64,000 nt of DNA, from assembly GCF_032854445.1 (NCBI RefSeq), contig NC_088305.1, forward strand, positions 32,755,726 to 32,819,725. Reading direction: 5' to 3'. Each line of letters opens with the position of its first letter. The stretch's first letter is position 1. Below, one piece after another: positions 47,147 through 55,802 of the stretch. A model generated the notes under the pieces. It saw nothing but the letters and a program-made list of their open reading frames with translations. It was not told the origin of the DNA and searched no databases. A program made the translations under genes and the position numbers. The DNA comes from Liolophura sinensis. Lineage: Eukaryota; Mollusca; Polyplacophora; Chitonida; Chitonidae.

Positions 47147-47223
47147 AGTAGTATGCACACTATAGGTTCTGGCGCACGTCCCACTTGGGGCCCTCCCCAT
47201 AACAAAATAGAGGCCCCACCCCC
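47147..47223 (+). repeat. Left terminal inverted repeat, copy C
   Basis: It begins AGTAGTATGCACACTATAGG, then TTCTGGCGCAC, and ends in the C-rich block after CATAACAAAATAGAGGCCCC. The first two bases AG are the usual Polinton terminus and the presumed integrase substrate. Confidence 0.9.
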
Positions 47224-47294
47224 CACCTGGGGTTCTAATAGACATACCCATTGCTCAGATATGCTTCTACACCAATTGTATATACAACAACTAC

Positions 47295-47573
47295 ATGCCA
47301 AATGGTTATAATAATTGCCGGTGGCTATCCCAAGGCTCCACGGAGCTCTGTGGTAAGAGTTGTCTGGGGGAGTACTGTGGGGTTCACCTAAACCGTCTGC
47401 GCAAGGGTCTTGGTACCCTGCCATGTATTAGCTGTGGTCGGGGTGTTAAAAACCGATTTTAGCTTTGCATGGCCTGTGGATATAATAGGGTCCAGATGCG
47501 TGAAAGACAGCGGAGGCTCAAGACTTTCTTTGATGAGTTCAAAGGGTTAGCGGCTATCGATATTTACAATTAG
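47295..47573 (+). pseudogene. Small Cys-rich (zinc-binding) ORF upstream of PolB
   Basis: ATG 47295 opens a 92-codon frame with one internal TAG at 47460-47462 (codon 56) and a final TAG at 47571-47573. It encodes eight or more cysteines in close pairs: LCGKSCLGEYCGVH, LPCISCGRG, and after the stop LCMACGYN. A basic stretch MRERQRRLK follows. The pattern of three CX2-4C knuckles suggests a zinc-binding nucleic-acid-binding protein (inference). It ends 21 bp before the PolB ATG, so the two may share a transcript. It may be an established but short Polinton gene; I do not recognise a named family. Confidence 0.55.
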
Positions 47574-47594
47574 AGAGATGCTTTTATTAGTATA

Positions 47595-50500
47595 ATGATG
47601 ATATCGGCGCGTACAATGAGGCACCATCAAAAAGCGCGAGCACTACGGGGGCAGTTTGAGACGCTCCTAGGTGTGCGGCCTAAGTACCCACGGTCCCGCA
47701 ATGCCTTGGAAGAATTGCAGGGGATCCTCGACAGGCATAAATCAGCTGTGAACTCCCGAAGTAACGAGGAGTTGAAGCAAGACGTCAAGAGCCCGCAAAG
47801 TAACGAGGAGTTGAAGCAAGACGCCAAGAACCCGCTCAGTAACGAGGAGTTGGATGAATTGCTAGGCGGAATACTGGGTGAAAAGAAACTAGAATTCACT
47901 AACACCGGCCGGGCTATAAGGAATCTCCTCCGGGCCTGGCAGATGAACGTACCCGAAGGCGTTTGGACGGACCCAGTAGCCTTCTTAAAAGAAGTTCGAG
48001 CTATTATTCGCCAGAAGCTAGAAGAAGAGATCCTGACACTCAACGGGGTTAAGTTCCAACTAGGCCTCAAGGTTCAGCTGCGAAAGGACAACGCCGATGG
48101 CAGTGAAGAGTATACCAGTGCAGTACTCCACAGCAAACAGGAGGCCCTCTTAGAGGCTGGTGACATTGACGGGGCTTTAGATAAGGCCTTCCCCACCATC
48201 CAGGAGGTGTTGGAAAAATGGACACAGCAAAGGTCAGTGTGGGTTGTCAATAGCGTGCAAACACTCTGGCTTGACATTGCAAGGTATCAGCCACTGAGAG
48301 TTGGGTCCTACATCCCCCTACCTGCGGCTGTGAGTAACAAGAAAGCAGTCATCAATGTGAAGAACAAAGACGACGACTGCCTCCGATGGGCACTCCGATC
48401 TGCCTTATTTCCAGCCGCCTGGGACCCTCATAGACCAACAAAGTATCCCACCAATGATTGTCTTGACTTTGGGGGGATCGACACCCCCACGCCAATCTCT
48501 CAGATCCCTAAAGTGGAGGAAAAGAACGACCTCGCCATCAACGTGTTCGGGTGGGACAAGGGTGTGATCGTGCCTCGTCTCAGCAAGCAGCCCGGCGACA
48601 CGCCCCGAATAAATCTGCTACTGATTGGGAAGGCAGGTAAATTCCATTATACGTGGATAAAAGATCTGAACCGTCTCCTGTTCCAAGAAAGTAAGGCGCC
48701 AAATCGCAAACACTTCTGCGAGCGCTGCCTACACGGCTACACAAGGGAGGACCTGCTCGAGGCGCATAAGCCGGAATGCCGAGGGATTGGCCAGACGGCG
48801 GTGAGGGTGGAAATGCCCCAGGAGGGGGAAAACAAGTTCACCTTTCAGAACCACCACAAACAGCTACCGGCTCCGTTCATCATATATGCCGGCTTCGAGG
48901 CTCTGACAAGAAAGGTTGAAGGCCCGCCGCCGTCACCTACAGAGAGCAGCACTCAAAAGACTCAGCACCACGAACCCTGCAGTTACTGCTATGTTGTGGT
49001 GCGTTGCGACGGCCACACAAAACGCCCCGTGGAATACAGAGGCCCTAACGCGACGGAACACTTCCTCAGAGCTCTCCAACAGGAGGAGCGGGAAATCAAA
49101 AATGTTCTAGCCAACCCTATAGCCATAAATATGACTCCCCAAGATTGGCAGGCCCACAACAACGCCGCAACCTGTCACGTGTGTGAGAAGCCTCTAGGCG
49201 CCGATTCTGTGCGCGATCACTACCATATCACCGGCAAGTACAGAGGTGTGGCCCATAACGCATGCAACCTAAAGTTGCGGCTGGGTCCCAAGACAGCCAT
49301 ACCAGTAGTCTTCCACAACCTACGGGGCTACGACAGGCATCTCCTGATGCAAGCCATAAGTAAGGTGGAGGGCCGCATATCCTGCATCCCCAACAACACG
49401 GAAAAGTACATCTCCTTCTCGCTGGGGCAGCTCCGCTTCATCGACAGCGTTCGATTCTTACCGACTTCCCTTGACAATCTGGTTGAGGCCAACAAACCTG
49501 AGGCTTTCCACATCACAGCCCGGTATGAGCCCGCCGAAGAAAAACGAAAGCTACTCATGCGCAAGGGTGTCTAGCTTAATGAGTATATGGACTCCTGGGA
49601 GTGCTTCGACGAGTCAGGCCTCCCAACCAAAGAAGCTTTCTACAGTAAGCTCAAAGTCGGAGGCATTAGCGATGAGGACTACATCCAAGCTCAACAGGTA
49701 TGGAAGGCAATTTACTGCACCAATCTGGGGGACTACACAGACCTTTACTGCCGCACAGACGTGCTCCCATTGGCTGATGTGTTTGAGGCCTTCCGGAAGA
49801 CTTGTTTACGGCAGTATGGATTGGACCCTGGTCACTACTTTATGAGCCCAGGTCTCTCGTGGGATGCGCTGTTCAAGAAGACCGGGGTAGAGCTGGAACT
49901 GTTGACCAACTACGACCAACATCTCCTCATTGAGAAGGGGTTGCGAGGAGGTATCTCCATGGTATGTAAGCGATACGCCAAAGCCAATAATCCACAGGTG
50001 GAGGGATACAAGCCCGAAAGCCCAAACAGCTACATCCAATACCTAGACGCCAATAATCTATATGGCTGGGCTATCAGTCAGTTTCTTCCAACGGGCGGCT
50101 TCCAGTGGGTAGGTGACGCGCAGCGTCTCGGTGAAACGATTGCTACCCACCCCCACGACAGTCCTTCCGGTTACATTCTAAAGGGACGACCTAGAGTATC
50201 CGGCCGACCTACATAACGCACATAACAGCTACCCATTAGCCCCGGAGCGTCTGGTGGTCCAGAAGGAGTGGATGTCTGACTATCAGCACAGCCTTCTAAA
50301 CAAGAAAGCGCCTACCGAGGTCGAAAAGCTGGTCCCCAACCTCTGCAACAAGGAACGGTACGTCCTGCACTACCGGAGCCTACAGCTGTATCTATCTCTG
50401 GGAATGCGCCTGACAAAGGTTTACTGGGCCCTGAGAATCGCCCAGAGCCATTGGATGGAACCTTATATCAGGATGAACACCGAGCTCCGAAAAACGGTTG

Positions 50501-51316
50501 AGAGTAAATTCGAGAAGGACCTGTACAAGCTAATGAACAACTCGGTCTTCGGAAAAACCATGGAGAACCTCCGGAAGCGTGTGGACGTCAAGCTGGTAAG
50601 CTTTGGAGAAGATGACAAGCTCCGACGCTTTGATAGCCAGCCCGAGCTTCGCAGGGGCAAACATATTTGATGATGACCTCGCAGCGATTCAGATGCACAA
50701 GACCCGTCTAGTCCTAAACCGACCTATCTACGTGGGCATGGGCATTCTAGATCTCTCCAAGCACCTGATGCACGACTTCTACTACAACCATATGAAGGCC
50801 CAGTACGGAGAGCGCTGCCAGCTCCTCTACACTGACACGGATAGTCTGCTACTCGAGATTCAGACTGAGGATGTTTATAGGGATATAGGTGAGAATGCAA
50901 ACCTGTACGACACCTCGGATTACCCACAAGACCACCCCCTGCACAGCGTAGCAAATATGAATTTCTTAGGGAAAATGAAGGACGAGTGCGCGGGGCGGCC
51001 GATCGCCGAATACATTGGTCCGCGTCCCAAGACGTACTCCATTCTGGAGGCAGGCGGAGCCAACATAAATAAGGCCAAGGGCGTGAAAAAGGGTGTTGTG
51101 GAAAAGCACATCCGCCATAAGCAGTACAAAGAGGCCCTCTTCGAGAAGAAGATCTTCCGACACGGTGTGGACGTGCTACGATCAGAGCGCCACCATATCT
51201 ATGGGCAGCACCTGAATAAGGTCTCACTGTCCCCCTTCGATAGTAAGCGCTGGATCGCCGAAGATGGTGTCCACACCTTGGCTTACGGCCATAGAGATGC
51301 GGCACCCGCAGGATGA
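47595..51316 (+). pseudogene. polB: Protein-primed family B DNA polymerase (pPolB), three breaks, copy C
   Basis: ATG 47595 follows the Cys-rich ORF. Order (codon numbers from this ATG): N-terminal region with a threefold SNEEL repeat (~55-90); a zinc-finger-like CERCLHGYTREDLLEAHKPE plus C (~374); Exo I at ~430, reading IYAGFEAL, where the catalytic Asp of IYADFE is Gly; a CX2C...HYH...CN cluster (~527-560); Exo II FHNLRGYDRHLLM (~572); Exo III YTDLYCRTDVLPLADVF (~714); motif A YLDANNLYGW (~814); motif B KLMNNSVFGKTMEN (50527); motif C YTDTDS (50828). Breaks are TAG at 49572-49574, a one-base insertion near 50183 and a frameshift near 50630. All polymerase catalytic motifs survive. It replicates the element in the Polinton model. 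It is convergent with the integrase. Confidence 0.92.
47761..47853 (+). repeat. 39-bp coding minisatellite in PolB
   Basis: AGTAACGAGGAGTTGAAGCA starts at 47761 and 47800, and a third partial unit starts at 47839. It encodes SNEELKQD twice and SNEELDEL once. The period is a multiple of three, so unit number can vary without a frameshift. Confidence 0.75.
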
Positions 51317-51349
51317 TGGGCAGGATGGGACATCCTCTTCAAGGAACTA

Positions 51350-52369
51350 CTAGCGCCGTAGAACGCCATCCGAGGGAAGCTGAGTATCGGGAGGCACTAT
51401 AAGCAACTCCTCACGAACGAATCCCCGTCGCGGGCCATCCGACGTATCGTCTAGATAGTACAGCACGGGTTCATTAGGCTTTGTGACAGAGCGCCCAAGC
51501 CGATATATCTCTAGAGACCACACTTGATCAGTCGCGCGACGGCGGCCGCCCTCCAGCTCTCCAGGCTGATAGAGATAACGAACGCCAACACCCTCGGGGA
51601 TCTTGCGCTCATTAAGTCCAACGGGACGACCTGGAACCGTCGAGGAAGGCTTATGGGGCACCTCTTGTGCCTTGATGGCGTCTTTCGGCATTTTACCGAT
51701 CAGTGTCGTTGTCTGGTTATTCAGAGCGGCCACAACAGAGGGCAGCCGAGCCACCCATTCAGTAGACCGGTGTTCGGGAGGGAGGCGCATCTCCTGGGCG
51801 TACTGATGTCCAAAGAGCCGCTCAGCCAGAGTACGGTTGAAACTCTCAACTATGCCTTGGTCTCGGTGGATATCCACGCGGCCTCGGCGGACTGTGACAT
51901 CATGTTTGGCCAGCAGTTGGCTCACTGCACCCATAAACTCGCGCCCAGGGTCAACTTGGAGAAGCTTCGGCCATCGAAGGGGTCCCCGCTTGTAAATGCG
52001 AGAGAGAGCATCAGCGACTTCTTTGGAATCTTTAGTAGCCAGAGGTTCCGCCTCCTTGTAGCGAGAAGCGACATCAACAACTGTCAGCGCGTACTTATAC
52101 AGCTTCCGGCCTCGCCGATCATGTGGTAGAAATAGAAGATCACCTTGGTGGATGTCATTCGGCGTGGAAACATCGAACATAGGCCTCGGTATTTCTCGGG
52201 GACGAGGCAGGTATATCTGCCAGATAGCCTGCTTTTTCAGCCAGGCCCGGACCACATCTTCGGAGATTTTAGCCGCAGTGGCAAGTTTCTCGATGGCCGC
52301 GCGGCCCTTCCAGTACCCACGAGGGCTGTAGTAGATATTTGCCAGGGGAGCAGACACCTTACTACCCAT
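51350..52369 (-). CDS. Retroviral-type (DDE) integrase, intact, copy C
   Basis: The first in-frame ATG is at 52369-52367 (339 codons); the open frame extends upstream to 52495, but only with a GTG. The catalytic triad is visible: D77 (DIHQGDLLFLPHD), D140 (LLQVDPGREF) and E175 (GIVESFNRTLAERL), a 34-residue D-E spacing. The N-terminus has a helical pairing region (YWKGRAAIEKLATAAKISED). The C-terminus has an SH3/chromo-like fold signature (WSLEIYRLGRSVTKPNEPVL, then RGFVREELLIVP). It cuts and joins element ends, giving short target duplications such as the GAAGG here. No stop or frameshift is seen. The 3' end is 33 bp from the PolB end, tail to tail. Confidence 0.93.
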   Translation of the reverse strand: MGSKVSAPLANIYYSPRGYWKGRAAIEKLATAAKISEDVVRAWLKKQAIWQIYLPRPREIPRPMFDVSTPNDIHQGDLLFLPHDRRGRKLYKYALTVVDVASRYKEAEPLATKDSKEVADALSRIYKRGPLRWPKLLQVDPGREFMGAVSQLLAKHDVTVRRGRVDIHRDQGIVESFNRTLAERLFGHQYAQEMRLPPEHRSTEWVARLPSVVAALNNQTTTLIGKMPKDAIKAQEVPHKPSSTVPGRPVGLNERKIPEGVGVRYLYQPGELEGGRRRATDQVWSLEIYRLGRSVTKPNEPVLYYLDDTSDGPRRGFVREELLIVPPDTQLPSDGVLRR

Positions 52370-52511
52370 GTCATCAAGGTATTCTAGCAGCCCTCTAACA
52401 GATTTGCGACGAAAAAGATCGTCGCGGCGCAGAACCACCTCACTACTAAAATCGTGCCTGCCATACGGCGAGGAGCTCGATGGCGAGTCCGGCACAGTCA
52501 GTTCGGATTAC

Positions 52512-52940
52512 TTACACCCCCACACCCCCAACCACACACATCCCCAGGATGACGAAGGTCATCTTGCGGTGTTTTTGATCTTCACTCGGCACATAGAAAC
52601 CGGAGAGCTGTGGCTCTGAGCCCAGCAGCGCCTCGCGTGCATCGCGTGTAAGAGTTTTGCCCGTGACCCTAGAATACTCGCGGATTGCAGCGTCGACATC
52701 CCGGAACGTTTGGAGAGCGTGGCCCTGGCGGCGGAGTTCATCGTTGATCCAGTCCAAGCGCTCAGTGCGCTTTCGGGCCCATTTTACCTGGGCGGCTTGG
52801 AGCTGCTCTACAGCGCGGTCATGGCGCCTCCGCTCTTCGTCGACACCGGACCTCCTCAGCATCGAAAACATATTGTTGCTCCCGCTGAAGGCCAAAGCGT
52901 ATACGAGGGCGCCGCCCATCATCATTGCGATGGAGGCCAT
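52512..52940 (-). CDS. Small conserved membrane-like Polinton protein, 142 aa
   Basis: It starts MASIAMMMGGALVYALAFSG. An N-terminal hydrophobic segment (1-25), a charged helical centre (RRHDRAVEQLQAAQVKWARK, then RTERLDWINDELRRQG), a conserved RDVDAAIREYSRV segment, and a C-terminal hydrophobic segment (MTFVILGMCVVGGVGV) give a possible two-pass membrane topology. The ATG lies 2 bp after the upstream gene's TAG, indicating a polycistronic or reinitiating transcript. I have seen this type only in Polintons and know no function. Absent from copy B by deletion. Confidence 0.65.
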   Translation of the reverse strand: MASIAMMMGGALVYALAFSGSNNMFSMLRRSGVDEERRRHDRAVEQLQAAQVKWARKRTERLDWINDELRRQGHALQTFRDVDAAIREYSRVTGKTLTRDAREALLGSEPQLSGFYVPSEDQKHRKMTFVILGMCVVGGVGV

Positions 52941-52942
52941 TA

Positions 52943-53305
52943 CTACTTGATTATATTGGGAGGAAGGAGCCCTTGTTTAATTAGCAGGTCTTTCGAAAAC
53001 ATGGCCAGGCCTTCATCTGCAATGACCATGCCGACGTCACGGGGTGTTAAGTCCAGCTTTGGGAGGGCTTCTTTCAGGAACATCTGGCCGAGACGAGCGT
53101 ACCCAGTAGCCAGGAGAGAGACCACAGCGGCGTGGTAGGCCGCGTTGACTAGCACTTTTACCGTCACCTTGTGGAGTAGACATGCTGATCTATATAGAAA
53201 GGGTCGCGACGTGTATTCAAATAGAGATTCTTTTTTTGCGGCGTGATATCTGCATGCGGCGTAATATCTGCACCTCGTGCATGCGGCGTAATATCTGCAC
53301 CTCAT
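52943..53305 (-). CDS. Small Polinton protein, ~120 aa
   Basis: The first ATG in frame is at 53305 (MRCRYYAACTRC). That N-terminus is encoded by a short tandem repeat (GCGGCGTAATATCTGCACCT) and is probably not the true start. The conserved part is likely AAYHAAVVSLLATGYARLGQ onward, ending DLLIKQGLLPPNIIK. A hydrophobic helix (VVSLLATGYARL) is present. Another frame starting at the ATG near 53180 (MSTPQGDGKSASQRG) would join it after a one-base shift, so an N-terminal frameshift is possible. A TATA-like CTATATAG stands just upstream of that ATG. Function unknown. Confidence 0.5.
   Translation of the reverse strand: MRCRYYAACTRCRYYAACRYHAAKKESLFEYTSRPFLYRSACLLHKVTVKVLVNAAYHAAVVSLLATGYARLGQMFLKEALPKLDLTPRDVGMVIADEGLAMFSKDLLIKQGLLPPNIIK
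53238..53305 (+). repeat. Short direct repeats, GCGGCGTAATATCTGCACCT
   Basis: Three partial copies of CATGCGGCGTAATATCTGCA (the first with GTGATATC) lie in tandem with a 20-30 bp period, between the small ORFs. They could be a promoter element or simple slippage product. Confidence 0.55.
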
Positions 53306-53397
53306 GCTGTATAGCGGCTGCGCCACGTGCGTAGCAACACAAGCACTGCAAGTCCGCCAAGGTCTAATAACGCTAGGGGCGCCCTCCAGCGAGTGAT

Positions 53398-53688
53398 TTA
53401 GTGTGCATTCGTAGAATCCGGTTCCTTCGCAAAATCTGTGGCTCCCCCCTCCGGTTCCTTCGGCTGTTTCTTGGTGGAATCAGCTGCGCCAAGCAAAGCA
53501 GCCTTTGCCTCGCGAAGCTCGTCCTTGAGCTTTTCAGCCTTGGCCTTTCTCGCTGCAGCACACGCTCCACCCGCAATGACTCTTTTGGGATTTTTCGCAG
53601 GGCCGTCATTTGTAGAATCCGCTGTCGCCCCCTCCGCTTCCTTCGGGCCTTCCGGATTCGTTGTACTCATGTTCCTCTGGATCATCAT
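53398..53688 (-). CDS. Small Lys/Ala/Glu-rich Polinton protein, 96 aa
   Basis: ATG 53688 (or the internal Met of RNMSTTNPEGPKEAEG). Low-complexity composition: ADSTNDGPAKNPKRVIAGGA, then a predicted helix (AAARKAKAEKLKDELREAKA), and an acidic/Thr-rich tail. It overlaps the 3' end of the next upstream gene by 83 bp in a different frame. A charged small protein of this kind could bind DNA in a virion core (inference only). Confidence 0.5.
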   Translation of the reverse strand: MMIQRNMSTTNPEGPKEAEGATADSTNDGPAKNPKRVIAGGACAAARKAKAEKLKDELREAKAALLGAADSTKKQPKEPEGGATDFAKEPDSTNAH

Positions 53689-54169
53689 TTCTAGGAGAGC
53701 AGTGGTGTTTAAATGAGCAGTGCTCAGTAGTGGTTACCGCCATGGTTAACGGTGCCAAGTACTTACCATTGCAGTAGTATAGCCAGCAGCTAGCACTGCT
53801 AAGCGCCTGTTCAACAAATGGGTCGGTGGCGAGCTGTGTCATGAGCATTGGTCGATTCTCGGGTGGGATTGGTAGGAGCCAGCTGGCCGCCCTTACATAT
53901 GATCTCAAGAACATACCTACGAGACCGTCAACCATCCGCGCACCGAGCTTAGCCTCGTACCTGGAGTGCATCCTTTCAACGTGTTCGTTGCTCATGGCGT
54001 CGATCTCAGCGGCTGTTACGTCTTTTCCCAGATATCGCTTGACCTGCCCACCCACCGCAAGTGCCGCCAGCTTAACCCTGAGCTGCTGTGCATGTTTGCT
54101 GGGCTGTTGGCTGGGCTTCTCCTCCTCCTCTGCGCCTAGAATATCGTCTATAAGCTCGTTGGTATCCAT
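53606..54169 (-). CDS. Conserved Polinton protein, 187 aa
   Basis: ATG 54169 begins MDTNELIDDILGAEEEEKPS, an acidic N-terminus, then VKRYLGKDVTAAEIDAMS, YEAKLGARMVDGLVGMFLRS, RPMLMTQLATDPFVEQALSS, CWLYYCNGKYLAPLTMA. The open frame is undamaged in C and in the visible part of copy A. It lies downstream of the ATPase in the same orientation. No known domain; recurrent in Polintons. The last ~25 codons overlap the next gene and may be less constrained. Confidence 0.65.
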   Translation of the reverse strand: MDTNELIDDILGAEEEEKPSQQPSKHAQQLRVKLAALAVGGQVKRYLGKDVTAAEIDAMSNEHVERMHSRYEAKLGARMVDGLVGMFLRSYVRAASWLLPIPPENRPMLMTQLATDPFVEQALSSASCWLYYCNGKYLAPLTMAVTTTEHCSFKHHCSPRNDDPEEHEYNESGRPEGSGGGDSGFYK

Positions 54170-54194
54170 TATTAATATGTAGGGTCGCCTACGT

Positions 54195-54809
54195 CTAATA
54201 TATAATCTTAGATGTGGCGGGCGTATCAGTCATTAGCAGGAGCTTAGAATGCGGATTGTTCTTGAGCTTATGTCGAACCTCTGCCTTTTCCCTTTCGGCC
54301 TGAATGATGTGGTTCTCCTCCAGGCATTCGTTAAACGAGTGCCGATCTTTGCAGTGGAAAAAAGCCACCCACCTTGTCTGCTCGCAAAAGTTTTTGAGGA
54401 CAGCGTTGTATTTCTGAGTGAGGACCCAGACGCTTTGCTTTGCATGACGGCCCGGGAAAGCCATGAATGACAGCATTTTTTGTTTCTTCTTCATCGCCTC
54501 CAACGCGCTACATTCATCGATGATGTATATTGTGGGCTCCCCCTCGAACAATCTGTAGAAAGCTCTCAGGCAGTCGTTGAGCTGCTCGCCGGAATCAAAA
54601 CAATAGACCTCAGAGTCAGACAGTATCCATCGCCGCCGGTACGCCTCGTTATGCTTAAGAGTGGGGCACAGGATCACAATGTGATGAAAGAAACCGCGGA
54701 AAGGCCCCTCAAGCAGGTCCAGCACGAAGACTGTTTTGCCGCAGTTCGTCTTCCCACAGATAATCGCGCAGTGGGCGTCATCAATAAAGCGCGCTAACGA
54801 ATCTACCAT
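54195..54809 (-). CDS. DNA-packaging ATPase (FtsK/HerA, A32-like), intact, copy C
   Basis: It has 204 codons from ATG 54809. Walker A is GKTNCGKT at residues 19-26; Walker B is IYIIDE at 94-99; a later polar segment FPGRHAKQSVWVLTQKYNAV contains the sensor-like Thr/Gln typical of this family. The ATPase would translocate the genome into the capsid. The length is usual for Polinton ATPases. Its first 29 bp overlap the MCP 3' end in another frame. No stop or frameshift. The gene is intact although the MCP it would serve is dead in the same element. Confidence 0.92.
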   Translation of the reverse strand: MVDSLARFIDDAHCAIICGKTNCGKTVFVLDLLEGPFRGFFHHIVILCPTLKHNEAYRRRWILSDSEVYCFDSGEQLNDCLRAFYRLFEGEPTIYIIDECSALEAMKKKQKMLSFMAFPGRHAKQSVWVLTQKYNAVLKNFCEQTRWVAFFHCKDRHSFNECLEENHIIQAEREKAEVRHKLKNNPHSKLLLMTDTPATSKIIY

Positions 54810-55758
54810 TCTCGGTGTGCAGCTTTGCGTCCATGATCACATAGAGATATACGTTCAACACGCCGGGCTCATCTCTCTCTTTTCTCACCTATATCGTAAT
54901 CCCCTCGCTGGCGTTCTGAACGCGCCTCCCACTGCCATGCAGCTCGTCATCGTCGCTTGGCCGAAGGTCAAGCCAGAAGGCGTGCTTGTGCGTCAAGAAT
55001 TCTTCCAGGGAGACGTCTGCCAGGCCTAAGTCTTTAACGATTCTGGCCACCTCAGGGTCCCGCTTTCGTAGGGGTGAGCTGGCGAAGAACCTCTGTACCT
55101 CGCCCCACTGCTGGTACGCCCGCATGCCCTGGCTGTACATCTGATTGGGGGCGCCTTCTATTGTGACTTCTACTTTGGTGATCTTCGGGTTGTAGAAGGA
55201 TTCCGACCTCCTTTTCCACGGGGTTCCTTTAGTCTCAAACAGCATGAGGATGCCCTTCATTGCTCTCGCGGGCGTGTTCAGGTTTATGTTCCAGAGAGTA
55301 TCTGCCTTTTTACCAGTATCGTCGTTACTTGCGTCCTCCGCTTCGACTCGAAGTTAAAGCATGTTTTCGCTGCCGATGCCTTGGTAGGCCGCATTCCGCC
55401 GTTCGTTTTTGGTCAGCCATCAGTCGCCGTAGCAATGAAACACATCAGAGTCTTTGATGGACATTACCTCATTCCCGCTGATTCTGATCGTGGTTTTCTT
55501 GACTACTGCGCGTCCGAGATTCCCGACCATTGTGGCGTTCGGGTCGGATGAATTGATCGTGATCGAGAAGGCCAAGCGCACGGTACCGGGCACAATGACG
55601 TCATTTGCGCCGAGGTTGGGGAAGCGGACCAAGAGTTGTTGATTCTGGTCCATCGTACTCGGGTTGATGGTGACGACAAAGGACTGCCTTACACCTTGTA
55701 CCCCCCGAGGCTTACGGAGTGTTCTGAAGGTGTTTAGCCTGCGTCCGTATGCATCCAT
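54781..55758 (-). pseudogene. Major capsid protein (double jelly roll), broken, copy C
   Basis: It starts MDAYGRRLNTFRTLRKPRGV at 55758-55756. The N-terminal part is open: LLVRFPNLGANDVIVPGTVR, NLGRAVVKKTTIRISGNEVM, FHCYGD, then TGA. A later TAA at 55356-55354 is shared with copy B. About 320 bp of the middle (the FYQSALADRLEYELTFN region of copy B) are deleted near 55305. The C-terminal half resumes with MKGILMLFETKGTPW, ITKVEVTIEGAPNQMYSQGM, LHGSGRRVQNASEGITI, then TAG where A and B have CAG. The last strand (LNVYLYVIMD) ends at a TGA inside the ATPase gene. The fold call is based on resemblance in strand order to known Polinton MCPs. Confidence 0.85.
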
Positions 55759-55802
55759 TGTGTGTATTGAAGGTATACCTTGCAATGTTCAATACCAGGA
55801 TT
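55759..55802. promoter_or_regulatory. Divergent intergenic region MCP / D
   Basis: Only 44 bp separate the MCP start (minus) and the D start (plus). The sequence GGTATACCTTGCAATGTTCA is conserved in the three copies (2401-2443, 22538-22581). It must hold both promoters or both 5' leaders (inference). Confidence 0.5.

Noticed and set aside
50724-51305. 193-codon minus-strand frame opposite the PolB C-terminus
   Set aside because: Antisense to polymerase motif C and the downstream conserved part; composition is Arg/Ser/Gly rich and shows no domain.
51524-52129. 201-codon plus-strand frame opposite the integrase
   Set aside because: Antisense to the catalytic domain of an intact integrase; no recognisable protein pattern.
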